From Mesorhizobium sp. LMG 17147 (GTDB taxonomy: Bacteria > Pseudomonadota > Alphaproteobacteria > Rhizobiales > Rhizobiaceae), in assembly GCF_024297145.1 (NCBI RefSeq), contig NZ_JANCTC010000022.1, positions 1-64,000 of the forward strand: a stretch of DNA of 64,000 nucleotides. Reading direction: 5' to 3'. Within the stretch, counting starts at the first letter, position 1. Each line of letters begins with the position of its first letter. Below are positions 35,267 through 43,726 of the stretch, one piece after another. A program made the position numbers and the translations under genes. The notes beneath the pieces were generated by a model. The model searched no databases. It worked only from the letters and a program-made list of their open reading frames with translations, and was not told the origin of the DNA.

Positions 35267-35416
35267 TCAGGCAGCGCGCGGCGAGACGATCTTCTGTGCC
35301 GGCTTCTTCTTCTTCGCGGTGTGCAGAAGAGCGGCGACGATTGCTGCCGGACCGATCGCTCGGTAATAGCTGGCGAGCGCCGGTTGCTTGGCACGGCTGG
35401 GTTCCTGCTTGGGCAT
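35267..35416 (-). CDS. small basic protein, 49 aa
   Basis: A short frame reads MPKQEPSRAKQPALASYYRA, then IGPAAIVAALLHTAKKKKPA, then QKIVSPRAA and a TGA. The ATG (35414-35416) is preceded on its strand by GGGAAGAGAAGA, a good ribosome binding site. An Ala/Leu-rich short helix ends in four lysines. It resembles small uncharacterised rhizobial proteins. It is convergent with the SRAP gene. Coding is supported by the ribosome binding site and codon pattern, not by a known family. Confidence 0.6.
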   Translation of the reverse strand: MPKQEPSRAKQPALASYYRAIGPAAIVAALLHTAKKKKPAQKIVSPRAA

Positions 35417-35835
35417 TCTTCTCTTCCCTAGTAACGTCTTCGTGTCTGCGTTTGCTGGCCGAATCCGACCAAATCGTGACGCTTGCTGATCTAGCCGGCG
35501 AATGTTTCATGACAGTGCCGACATGTTTAATAAAATGTTTCAGTGCCGCATTTCCTGTGATCCAACGATATTTTTGGCGAAGGTAGCGACTTGACGGCAA
35601 CACCGGGCAAGGCGATAAAGCCGGCCATGAAAACGCCTTTCGCCATTTGTGGCATTTGCATTATCGGCTAGCCTCGCGCTGGTCCTGGACGTTTTCGCCT
35701 CATCTCCTCCAAGATTGGACAAACGCCCCGGCCAGCAGGCTGGAGCCCGATTTGCGCCTCGGCGTAACTGGCTTCATCCAGAGCACGATCCCGAAAGATC
35801 ATGCTCAACCAAAGTAACACACCGGGAACGCACGT
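35417..35835. other. 419-bp intergenic region upstream of cysS
   Basis: No gene is supported here. The region holds the presumed promoter of the 49-residue protein (leftward) and of the cysS operon (rightward). It also carries a short RIME-like palindrome near its right end. The middle (about 35500-35660) is AT-richer than the flanks. No strong terminator or riboswitch was seen. Confidence 0.5.
35782..35807. repeat. truncated rhizobial palindrome (GAGCATGATC type)
   Basis: GAGCACGATC-CCGAAA-GATCATGCTC is an inverted repeat with one mismatch. The words GATCCCGAAA and GATCATGCTC match the ends of a well-known rhizobial intergenic palindrome that normally has a longer centre. This copy appears internally shortened. 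It lies 29 bp before the cysS start. Confidence 0.6.
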
Positions 35836-37305
35836 ATGTCTGACGCATCGAAGAGCCTGCGCCTCTACAACACGCTAACGCGGAGCAAGGAGGATTTCTT
35901 CCCGATCGATCCGCGCAACGTGCGCATGTATGTCTGCGGCCCGACGGTCTATGACTTCGCCCATATCGGCAATGCGCGGCCGGTGATCGTCTTCGACGTG
36001 CTGTTCCGTTTGCTACGCCATCTCTACGGGCAAGCGAACGTCACCTATGTCCGCAACATTACGGACGTCGACGACAAGATCAACGCTCGCGCGCTGCGCG
36101 ATTTCGGCGGCGAAATTGCATCGGGCAAGCTGTCGTTGAACGAAGCGATCAGGCGGGTCACCGAAAAGACCGCCGGTCAGTTCCACAAGGACGTTGCGGC
36201 GCTCGGTTGCCTGGAACCGACGGTCGAGCCGCGCGCCACCGAGTTCGTCGAGCCCAGGCCCGACGGCAAAGTCGACATGATCTTCTTGATTCAACGCTTG
36301 ATCGAACGCGGCCATGCCTATGTCGCGGCTGGAGAAGTCTTGTTCGACACCGCTTCCATGCCGGATTATGGGCAGTTGTCGAAGCGCAATCTCGATGAGC
36401 AGCAGGCCGGCGCCCGCGTCGCCGTCGACGCGCACAAGAAGAACCCGCAGGATTTCGTGCTGTGGAAATTGTCTTCGCCCGAGGAGCCGGGCTGGGACAG
36501 CCCGTGGGGCAGGGGTCGGCCGGGCTGGCACATCGAGTGCTCGGCGATGTCGGCCGCCTATCTCGGCGAGGTGTTCGACATCCATGGCGGTGGTCTCGAC
36601 CTGATCTTTCCGCACCACGAGAACGAGATCGCGCAATCGCGTTGCGCCCACGGCACCGAAACGATGGCCAAGGTTTGGATGCACAACGGTTTCCTGCAGG
36701 TCGAAGGGCAGAAGATGTCCAAGAGCCTGGGCAATTTCTATTCGATCACCGAATTGCTGGAGACGGATACCTTTGGCGGCCGCAAATGGCCGGGCGAGGT
36801 GCTCAGGCTGGCGATGCTGATGACGCATTATCGCGAGCCGATTGACTTTTCCGTGCGCAAGCTGGAAGAGGCGGAGAATACGTTGCGCAAATGGAAGCGA
36901 GCGGCCGATCTGGCGCCGCCGACGGCAAAGCCGGTGCCGGCGGATGTGATCGAAGCGCTGTCGGATGACCTTGCCACCTATGCCGCATTCCAGTTGCTGA
37001 CGCAGTTGGCTGGCGATGCCGTTGATTTCAACGCTGGTAACGGCAACGCTGCCGCCGAAGACAACGATGCTGCCGCTTCACTGAAGGCATCGCTGTTGTT
37101 CCTCGGCTTCGACGTCACAACAGCCAAGGTGGATGAAGACGCCGTTGCCAAGGCGATCGCCCAACGCCTCACGTTGATCGCCGCCAAGAACTGGGCCGAC
37201 GCCGACCGCATCCGCGACGAGTTGCTGACGCAAGGCATCCAGTTGAAGGACGGCAAGGACCCCGTCACCGGCCAACGCATCATCACCTGGGAGGTAAAAA
37301 GATGA
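35836..37305 (+). CDS. cysS: cysteinyl-tRNA synthetase
   Basis: CysS charges tRNA-Cys. The 489-residue protein has YDFAHIGNARPV (HIGH motif), the zinc-site cysteines including MYVCGPTVYD and HIECSAMS, HENEIAQS, and KMSKS in QKMSKSLGNF. The C-terminal domain ends NWADADRIRDELLTQGIQLKDGKD. It heads a tightly packed operon: its stop overlaps the next ATG by four bases. Confidence 0.97.
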   Translation: MSDASKSLRLYNTLTRSKEDFFPIDPRNVRMYVCGPTVYDFAHIGNARPVIVFDVLFRLLRHLYGQANVTYVRNITDVDDKINARALRDFGGEIASGKLSLNEAIRRVTEKTAGQFHKDVAALGCLEPTVEPRATEFVEPRPDGKVDMIFLIQRLIERGHAYVAAGEVLFDTASMPDYGQLSKRNLDEQQAGARVAVDAHKKNPQDFVLWKLSSPEEPGWDSPWGRGRPGWHIECSAMSAAYLGEVFDIHGGGLDLIFPHHENEIAQSRCAHGTETMAKVWMHNGFLQVEGQKMSKSLGNFYSITELLETDTFGGRKWPGEVLRLAMLMTHYREPIDFSVRKLEEAENTLRKWKRAADLAPPTAKPVPADVIEALSDDLATYAAFQLLTQLAGDAVDFNAGNGNAAAEDNDAAASLKASLLFLGFDVTTAKVDEDAVAKAIAQRLTLIAAKNWADADRIRDELLTQGIQLKDGKDPVTGQRIITWEVKR

Positions 37306-37688
37306 TCGATCATCTCGGCATCACCGTTTCGGATTTCGACGCGTCTAAGGCTTTTTACGACAGGGCGATGGCGCCGCTCGGCGCCTCGCTGCTTTACATG
37401 GTGCCGCAGGAATATACCGGCGGCGCCAAGGTCGGCGGCTACGGCCGCGACCGGCCGGTGTTTTGGCTGCACGCCGGCAAGGACAAGTCGAAGCATCATC
37501 AGCATGTCGCTTTCACCGCGCGCAGCCGCGCCGAGGTCGATGCCTTTCACGCTGCCGCAATCGCCGCCGGCGGCAAAGACAATGGTGGGCCTGGCCTGCG
37601 CCCGCACTACCATCCGAACTATTATGGCGCCTTCGTCCTCGATCCCGACGGCAACAATGTCGAGGCGGTCTGCCATGCTCCGGAGTAG
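37302..37688 (+). CDS. VOC family protein (glyoxalase-like)
   Basis: A 128-residue VOC domain: MIDHLGITVSDFDASKAFYDRAMAPLGASL, FWLHAGKD, HVAFTARSRAEVDAFHAAA and YYGAFVLDPDGNNVEAVCH. The N-terminal His and the Glu in NNVEAV are likely metal ligands. The pattern resembles glyoxalase/fosfomycin-resistance-like rhizobial proteins with unknown substrate. It overlaps cysS by four bases and lies 6 bp before the first GFA gene. Confidence 0.9.
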   Translation: MIDHLGITVSDFDASKAFYDRAMAPLGASLLYMVPQEYTGGAKVGGYGRDRPVFWLHAGKDKSKHHQHVAFTARSRAEVDAFHAAAIAAGGKDNGGPGLRPHYHPNYYGAFVLDPDGNNVEAVCHAPE

Positions 37689-37694
37689 TGCGCG

Positions 37695-38186
37695 ATGAGC
37701 CTCGACAACAGACCGGTGTATACAGGCGGCTGCCAGTGCGGCGCCGTGCGCTTCCGCGTCGAAGGCACGCTCGGCGATGCTTCCGTCTGCCATTGCCGCA
37801 TGTGCCAGAAGGCGAGCGGCAATTTCTACCTGCCGCTGGTCTCGGTGCGCGGCGCCAGGCTGGACTGGACGCGCGGCGAGCCCAAACGCTTCCGCTCGTC
37901 CAACGCGGCTTTGCGCGGTTTCTGCGCCGAATGCGGTACGCCGCTGACCTTCGAAGCGCCCGATGGCGTGGCGCTCGCCATCGCCGTATTCGACCACCCC
38001 GAGGAGATTGCGCCGACGATCCAATGGGGTGTCGAAGCCAAGCTCCCCTATGTGGATCATGTTCACGAATTGCCCGGTGAGGAAACGATGGCCGACGTCT
38101 CGTCTGCCTCCTATCTCGCCGACCTCGTCTCCTACCAACATCCCGACCACGACACCGAACAATGGCCGCCGGAGGAAAAATCATGA
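37695..38186 (+). CDS. GFA family protein (CENP-V/GFA domain), first copy
   Basis: GFA domains bind zinc through clustered cysteines and were named after glutathione-dependent formaldehyde-activating enzyme. The 163-residue protein has GGCQCGAVRFRV, CHCRMCQKASG and CAECGTPLTF, supplying the expected zinc ligands. The substrate is unproven; many members are unlikely to act on formaldehyde. Its last codons overlap the second copy by four bases. Confidence 0.9.
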   Translation: MSLDNRPVYTGGCQCGAVRFRVEGTLGDASVCHCRMCQKASGNFYLPLVSVRGARLDWTRGEPKRFRSSNAALRGFCAECGTPLTFEAPDGVALAIAVFDHPEEIAPTIQWGVEAKLPYVDHVHELPGEETMADVSSASYLADLVSYQHPDHDTEQWPPEEKS

Positions 38187-38659
38187 CCGAAACCGTTCGT
38201 ACCGGCGGCTGCCAGTGCGGCGCCGTGCGCTTCCGCATCCACGGGGCGCTCGGTCGCCCGTCCATTTGTCATTGCCGCATGTGCCAGAAACAGTTCGGGT
38301 CGTTTTTCGGCGCGCTGGTGACAGTGCCGAGCGACGGCCTCGAATGGGTGCGCGAGGAGCCGAGTTACTTTCAGTCGTCGGTCAACATCGATCGCGGCTT
38401 CTGCGCCCGCTGCGGCACACCGCTGACCTACCGCCAGCCCGGCGCGCTGGAGATCGCCATCGGCGCCTTCGACGACCGTTCCGATCTGGCGCCGCAGATC
38501 CAGGTCAACTACGCCGCCAGGCTGCCTTGGGTCGAGACGATCTTCGACGCACCGATCCACGACGACCCGGATTTCTACGCGCGACAGGAATCCATCATCT
38601 CCTTCCAGCATCCCGATCACGAGACGGCCAACTGGCCGCAGCAGGGCCTGAAATTATGA
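38183..38659 (+). CDS. GFA family protein, second copy
   Basis: This 158-residue paralogue has the same three cysteine clusters (GGCQCGAVRFRI, CHCRMCQKQFG, CARCGTPLTY). Outside the motifs it differs clearly from the first copy. The first 15 motif codons are nearly identical at DNA level, showing descent by tandem duplication. ATG 38183 overlaps the stop of copy one, and its own stop overlaps the pip start. Confidence 0.9.
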   Translation: MTETVRTGGCQCGAVRFRIHGALGRPSICHCRMCQKQFGSFFGALVTVPSDGLEWVREEPSYFQSSVNIDRGFCARCGTPLTYRQPGALEIAIGAFDDRSDLAPQIQVNYAARLPWVETIFDAPIHDDPDFYARQESIISFQHPDHETANWPQQGLKL

Positions 38660-39612
38660 GCAGCGAATTCCGTACCCTCTATCCCGAGATCGAGGCTTTC
38701 GAGTCCGGCATGCTCGACGTTGGCGATGGCCATCAGGTCTATTGGGAGCGCTCCGGCACCAAGGGGGCCAAACCGGCTGTCTTCCTGCATGGCGGGCCGG
38801 GCGGCACCATTTCTCCAAAGCACCGGCTGCTGTTCGACCCGAAGCTCTACGACCTCGTTCTGTTCGACCAGCGCGGCTGCGGAAAATCGACGCCCAATGC
38901 CTCGCTCGAAGCCAACACCACCTGGCACCTGGTCGCCGACATCGAGCGCCTCCGAAAAATGTGCGGCTTCGACAAATGGCTGGTGTTCGGCGGCTCGTGG
39001 GGTTCGACGCTGGCGCTGGCCTATGCCGAGACCCACCCCGAGCAGGTCAGCGAACTGGTCGTGCGCGGCATCTACACGCTGACCCGCGCCGAACTCGAAT
39101 GGTACTACCAGTTCGGCGTCTCGGAGATGTTCCCCGACAAGTGGGAGCGGTTTTTGGCACCCATTCCGGAGGCTGAGCGCGCCGACATGATGGCCGCCTA
39201 CCGCAAACGGCTGGTCGGCAACGATCCTGTGGCGCGGGTCGAGGCCGCCCGCGCTTGGAGCCTGTGGGAGGGCGAGACGATCACGCTGCTGCCGGAACCG
39301 GAAACCAGCGGTCCCTTCGGCCAGGATGATTATGCCCTGGCTTTCGCCCGCATCGAGAACCACTATTTCGTCCATGCCGGCTGGCTGGAAGAGGGACAGC
39401 TGCTGCGCGATGCATGGAAGCTTAAGGATATCCCGGGTACCATCGTTCACGGCCGCTACGACATGCCGTGCCCGGCGCGCTATGCCTGGGCGCTGCACAA
39501 GGCGTGGCCGAAAGCGGACTTCCATCTGATCGAAGGCGCCGGCCACGCCTATTCGGAGCCGGGCATCCTCGACAGGCTGATCCGCGCAACGGACATGTTT
39601 GCCGGGAAATGA
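38656..39612 (+). CDS. pip: proline iminopeptidase
   Basis: An alpha/beta-hydrolase that releases N-terminal proline from peptides. The 318-residue protein has FLHGGPGGTISPKHRLLFDP, DQRGCGKSTP, and the nucleophile elbow GGSWGSTLAL. HGRYDMPCP (acid Asp region) and GAGHAYSEPG (catalytic His) complete the triad. Length and motifs fit peptidase family S33. It overlaps GFA copy two, and its stop overlaps an ATG (39609) just before cimA. Confidence 0.93.
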   Translation: MSSEFRTLYPEIEAFESGMLDVGDGHQVYWERSGTKGAKPAVFLHGGPGGTISPKHRLLFDPKLYDLVLFDQRGCGKSTPNASLEANTTWHLVADIERLRKMCGFDKWLVFGGSWGSTLALAYAETHPEQVSELVVRGIYTLTRAELEWYYQFGVSEMFPDKWERFLAPIPEAERADMMAAYRKRLVGNDPVARVEAARAWSLWEGETITLLPEPETSGPFGQDDYALAFARIENHYFVHAGWLEEGQLLRDAWKLKDIPGTIVHGRYDMPCPARYAWALHKAWPKADFHLIEGAGHAYSEPGILDRLIRATDMFAGK

Positions 39613-39614
39613 CC

Positions 39615-41231
39615 ATGGCTCGCGAGCGCCTTTATCTGTTCGACACCACGCTGCGCGATGGTCAGCAGACGCCGGGTATCGACTTTTCCGTCGAGGACAA
39701 GATCGCCATCGCCAAGCTGCTGGACGCGTTCGGCATCGACTACGTCGAGGGCGGCTACCCCGGCGCCAATCCAACCGACACCGCCTTCTTTGCCGAGCGC
39801 CGCACGGCCGATGCCAAATTCGTTGCCTTCGGCATGACCAAGCGGGCAGGCGTGTCGGCTTCGAACGACCCCGGCCTCACGACGCTGATCCAATCCAAAT
39901 CTGATGCCATCTGCTTCGTCGCCAAGAGCTGGGACTACCACGTCCGCGTCGCGCTCGGCTGCACCAATGAGGAGAACCTCGAGGCGATCAAGACCTCGGT
40001 CGAGGCGGCGCTCACTGCCGGCAAGGAGGCGATGGTCGACTGCGAGCATTTCTTCGATGGCTTTAAGGCCAACCCCGATTATGCGCTGGCCTGCGCCAGA
40101 ACGGCTTATGAAGCCGGCGCGCGCTGGGTGGTTCTGTGCGACACCAATGGCGGCACCCAGCCCTCTGAGGTGCGCGCCATCGTCGAAAAGGTGGTCGCCG
40201 CCGGCATACCGGGCGACCATCTCGGCATCCACGCCCATGACGACACCGGCCAGGCGGTGGCGAATTCGCTTGCCGCCGTGGAGGCCGGCGTGCGCCAGAT
40301 CCAGGGCACGCTGAATGGCATCGGCGAGCGCTGCGGCAACGCCAATCTGATCTCGATCGTGCCGACATTGGCGCTGAAGCCGGCCTTTTCGGGCCGCTTT
40401 GCTACAGGCATTTCGGCAGAGGCGTTGACCGGTGTATCGCGTCTGTCCCGCGCCTTCGACGAGTTGCTGAACCGCGCGCCCGAAGCGCAGGCGCCCTATG
40501 TCGGCGCCTCCGCTTTCGCCACCAAGGCCGGCATCCATGCCTCGGCGCTGGCCAAGGAGCCGGCGACCTACGAGCATGTGCCGCCAGAGACTGTCGGCAA
40601 CCGCCGCCGCGTCATGGTTTCGGACCAAGGTGGGAAGGCCAATTTCCTCGCCGAGCTGAAGCGGCGCGGCATCGACGTGCCCCGGGATGACCGTCGCCTC
40701 GACGCTCTGATCGCCGTGGTCAAGGAACGTGAGGCGGAGGGTTACGCTTACGAAGGCGCCGACGCCAGCTTCGAGCTTCTGGCGCGCAAGATGCTGCATG
40801 GCCTGCCGGAATTCTTCCGCGTCACCTCGTTCCGCTGCATGGTCGAGCGCCGCTTCGACGCCAACGGCCAGCTGAAGACGGTCTCGGAGGCGATTGTGAA
40901 AGTACTGGTCGAGGGCGAGGAGAAGATGTCGGTCGCCGAAGGCCATGGCCCGGTCAACGCGCTCGACATTGCGCTGCGCAAGGATCTCGGCAAATTCCAG
41001 AGCGAGATCGCCGATCTCGAGCTGGCCGACTTCAAGGTGCGCATCCTCAATGGCGGCACCGAGGCGATCACCCGCGTGCTGATCGAATCGCATGACGGCA
41101 CCGGCGCGCGCTGGTGGACGGTCGGCGTCTCCGAAAACATCATCGATGCTTCGTTCCAGGCGCTGATGGATTCGATCGTCTACAAGCTGATGAAGAACCG
41201 GGAGATGGCGGGACTGGTGGCGGCGGAGTAG
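39615..41231 (+). CDS. cimA: citramalate synthase
   Basis: CimA condenses pyruvate with acetyl-CoA to (R)-citramalate, a threonine-independent route to isoleucine. The 538-residue DRE-TIM protein has YLFDTTLRDGQQTPGIDFSVEDK, IHAHDDTGQAVANSLAAVEAG and GTLNGIGERCGNAN. The C-terminal LeuA-type regulatory dimer domain runs from about 420. The LRDGQQTPG form and overall length fit citramalate synthase better than 2-isopropylmalate synthase. An ATG six bases earlier (39609) overlaps the pip stop and is an equal start candidate. Confidence 0.88.
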   Translation: MARERLYLFDTTLRDGQQTPGIDFSVEDKIAIAKLLDAFGIDYVEGGYPGANPTDTAFFAERRTADAKFVAFGMTKRAGVSASNDPGLTTLIQSKSDAICFVAKSWDYHVRVALGCTNEENLEAIKTSVEAALTAGKEAMVDCEHFFDGFKANPDYALACARTAYEAGARWVVLCDTNGGTQPSEVRAIVEKVVAAGIPGDHLGIHAHDDTGQAVANSLAAVEAGVRQIQGTLNGIGERCGNANLISIVPTLALKPAFSGRFATGISAEALTGVSRLSRAFDELLNRAPEAQAPYVGASAFATKAGIHASALAKEPATYEHVPPETVGNRRRVMVSDQGGKANFLAELKRRGIDVPRDDRRLDALIAVVKEREAEGYAYEGADASFELLARKMLHGLPEFFRVTSFRCMVERRFDANGQLKTVSEAIVKVLVEGEEKMSVAEGHGPVNALDIALRKDLGKFQSEIADLELADFKVRILNGGTEAITRVLIESHDGTGARWWTVGVSENIIDASFQALMDSIVYKLMKNREMAGLVAAE

Positions 41232-41235
41232 GGAG

Positions 41236-41775
41236 ATGGGCTTCTCGATAAGCTGGCTTGGTTTTCGTGGTTATGAAATAAAGGAAGCTGCGGCCTTGTT
41301 CGGGCGCGAAATTGGCGATTCATCGGAGATTTTCGAAGCGCCAGTGAATGCCTATGCCAGCGAAAAGAACTGGGCGATTATCATTCTGGATCCCTGCAGC
41401 TTCCCAAACCCACCTCAACAATATCTGGCGGCGATCTCGCAAGGGCGGGAAGTGGTTATCGCGCACATAGAAGAGCATGTCATGTTCGGCCGCGCCGAGC
41501 TCTGGCGCAACGGAAGGAACATTTGGAAAGTCTGGCACAGCGGTGACAAGACTGTGAGGGACTTGCATGTCACGGGTGATCTCCCCGCTTCTTTCGAAGC
41601 GCTGAAGCAGCAGTGTTTTTCCAAACAGGATGAAGAAGATACCAAGGGTTCCGAGGTCGATTTTGTTTTTGACCTTCCCCTCGATCTTGCGGCAGAGCTG
41701 ACGGGCTTCAGGCACGATGAGGGTTCGCCCGACAGCGTCTTTTTCGAACTTAACGAGAAACCAGCTCAGCCTTGA
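41236..41775 (+). CDS. hypothetical protein (179 aa)
   Basis: I do not recognise the family. The protein starts MGFSISWLGFRGYEIKEAAALFG, has NWAIIILDPCSFPNPPQQYLAA and VVIAHIEEHVMFGRAELWRNGRNIW, and an acidic C-terminal half. No signal peptide or membrane segment is seen. It begins 4 bp after cimA behind AGGGAG, so it is translated from the same transcript. Its lower GC suggests later addition to the operon. Confidence 0.7.
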   Translation: MGFSISWLGFRGYEIKEAAALFGREIGDSSEIFEAPVNAYASEKNWAIIILDPCSFPNPPQQYLAAISQGREVVIAHIEEHVMFGRAELWRNGRNIWKVWHSGDKTVRDLHVTGDLPASFEALKQQCFSKQDEEDTKGSEVDFVFDLPLDLAAELTGFRHDEGSPDSVFFELNEKPAQP

Positions 41776-41929
41776 GACCGCATGTCGTGTTGGTTGGGCC
41801 TTTTACCCTCTCGTACACGGCGCGATTGTTCAATGTTTGGTGGTCGGGTTGAACCATCAGCGAGACTCCATTGATCCATCAGCAATTTGCGATGGTTTTG
41901 GGCAAGCCGCTGGCGCATAGCCTTCGCCC

Positions 41930-42862
41930 ATGACTACCCAAGCACTTCACATCGAGGCCGACACCAAAGCTCGTCGCGGTTTTCTGCTGGCGCTTGGCGC
42001 CTACCTGCTTTGGGGGCTGCTGCCCTTCTACATGAAGGCTGTCGCGCATCTGCCGCTGGCCGAAGTCATCGCCCACCGCATCGTCTGGTCAGTGCCGATC
42101 GCCGCCGCTGTCCTGGTCTGGGCAGGCAGGACTGCCGATTTCAAAGCGGCAGTTCGTTCGCCGCGCATCATTTCGATGGCGGTGCTGACGGCGGCGCTGA
42201 TCTCGGTCAACTGGGGCATCTATGTCTGGGCGATCGCGGTCGACCGCACCATCGAGACCGCGCTTGGCTACTACATCAACCCGCTGGTCAGCGTCGTTGT
42301 CGGCGCGCTGCTGCTCGGCGAACGGCTCGACCGCCTACAGATCGTGGCGGTGGTGCTCGCGGCAATCGCCGTCGCGGTGCTGACCATCGACGCCGGCAAG
42401 CTGCCTTGGGTGTCGCTGGTGCTGGCCTTTTCCTTTGCCGCCTATGCCTTCTTCCGCAAGACGCTGCCAATCGGCCCGAGCCAGGGCTTCCTGCTTGAAG
42501 TGCTGCTGCTGTCGGTGCCGGCGCTCGGCTACATCATTTTCCTGATCGCCACAGGACAGGATCATTTCGTCTCCAGCTCGTTGAACGACACCGCCTTGCT
42601 GATCGGCTGCGGGCCGGTCACCGCCGTGCCGCTGCTGTTGTTTGCGTTTGGCGCCAGGCTGCTGCGCCTCTCCACCATCGGCATCATGCAATATATCGCG
42701 CCGACCATCGTCTTTTTGATCGCGGTGCTGATTTTCGGCGAACCTTTCGGCAGCGTTCAGGCCATAGCCTTCGGGCTGATCTGGGCGGCGCTGGCGATGT
42801 ACTCCTGGTCGATGTTTTCGTCGGTGCGCAAGACTGTCGCCGCATCCGCTCGAGCCGCGTAA
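41930..42862 (+). CDS. rarD: EamA-family transporter RarD
   Basis: A 310-residue DMT-superfamily inner-membrane protein with ten hydrophobic segments in two EamA halves. ARRGFLLALGAYLLWGLLPFYMKAV, EVIAHRIVWSVP and TVDRTIETALGYYINPLVSVVVGALLLGERL-type motifs match RarD closely. RarD proteins are annotated from a chloramphenicol-sensitivity phenotype; the true substrate is uncertain. A heptamer repeat locus lies 58 bp downstream. Confidence 0.9.
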   Translation: MTTQALHIEADTKARRGFLLALGAYLLWGLLPFYMKAVAHLPLAEVIAHRIVWSVPIAAAVLVWAGRTADFKAAVRSPRIISMAVLTAALISVNWGIYVWAIAVDRTIETALGYYINPLVSVVVGALLLGERLDRLQIVAVVLAAIAVAVLTIDAGKLPWVSLVLAFSFAAYAFFRKTLPIGPSQGFLLEVLLLSVPALGYIIFLIATGQDHFVSSSLNDTALLIGCGPVTAVPLLLFAFGARLLRLSTIGIMQYIAPTIVFLIAVLIFGEPFGSVQAIAFGLIWAALAMYSWSMFSSVRKTVAASARAA

Positions 42863-42919
42863 CGAAGAAAGGCGGCTGGCGGGTTATTGCGGATTTAAGG
42901 AAGGCAGTAGGGAGAGGAG

Positions 42920-42999
42920 TGAATAGTGAATAGTCAGTAGTGGATAGACAGGCGCGGTCTGGAACGTCTTGTGTTTCACTATTCACTATTCACTATTCA
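42920..42999. repeat. convergent TGAATAG heptamer arrays
   Basis: Two perfect TGAATAG units plus two variants (TCAGTAG, TGGATAG) run from 42920 to 42947. After a 31-bp centre, three perfect reverse-complement units (CTATTCA) run from 42979 to 42999. The arms can pair into a hairpin of up to about 21 bp. Viewed on the minus strand, the array starts two bases after the stop codon of the LOG-family gene. Confidence 0.9.
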
Positions 43000-43001
43000 C
43001 T

Positions 43002-43613
43002 CTACATCTTATCAATCACCGACTGTACGCCCTCCGTCGGAGCGTCGACGGACGATCCCGCCACCATGATGGCGGCGACGATTGCTTCCGGATCCTCGAC
43101 CACCAGCGGCTTTACCCGTTGCGCCGTGTGGATGAAGCCTTCCGTTGCCATGTGGTCGAGCAGCGCTAGCATCGGATCCCAGAACCCTCCGACGTTACCG
43201 AAGACGATCGGCTTGCGGTGGTGGCCGAGTTGGGCCCAAGTCATGATCTCGACGATCTCCTCGACCGTGCCGATGCCGCCGGGCAACGCCACAAAGGCGT
43301 CGGATTTCTCGAACATCCTGTGTTTGCGCTCATGCATATTGTCGGTGATGACGAGCTCGTCGAGCCGGTTAAGCGCGGTTTCGGTCGCCTCCCGGTTGAT
43401 CAGGAAACGCGGAATTATACCGGTTACCTTGCCGCCGGCCTTTAATGCCCCTTCAGCGACGGCACCCATGATCCCTTTGGTGCCACCGCCATAAATCAGA
43501 CGCAGGCCGGACTTGGCGATCGAGCGGCCAAGCAGATGTCCGGCCTTGATATAAGTTTCATCTCGGCCCGGGGACGAGCCGCAATAGACGCAGACAGATC
43601 GAATCGTGTTCAT
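43002..43613 (-). CDS. LOG family protein (TIGR00730, nucleoside 5'-monophosphate phosphoribohydrolase)
   Basis: LOG proteins release the base from cytokinin riboside monophosphates or AMP-like nucleotides. The 203-residue Rossmann protein has VCVYCGSSPGRDETY, IYGGGTKGIMGAVAEGA and the signature PGGIGTVEEIVEIMTW. ATG 43613 is chosen because the family starts shortly before SVCVYCGSS. Bacterial members are often mis-named lysine decarboxylase. In a rhizobium a role in cytokinin metabolism is conceivable but unproven. Confidence 0.92.
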   Translation of the reverse strand: MNTIRSVCVYCGSSPGRDETYIKAGHLLGRSIAKSGLRLIYGGGTKGIMGAVAEGALKAGGKVTGIIPRFLINREATETALNRLDELVITDNMHERKHRMFEKSDAFVALPGGIGTVEEIVEIMTWAQLGHHRKPIVFGNVGGFWDPMLALLDHMATEGFIHTAQRVKPLVVEDPEAIVAAIMVAGSSVDAPTEGVQSVIDKM

Positions 43614-43726
43614 GTTATGATTGGTGATAGGGACTATTGGCATGGTCAAGCCCTGGGGCGGGCTTTTTCTTGTCGGATTTGGTAAAACAGGCTAGACCGA
43701 ATTAGGTGGCTAAGGGGCAGGGAAAC

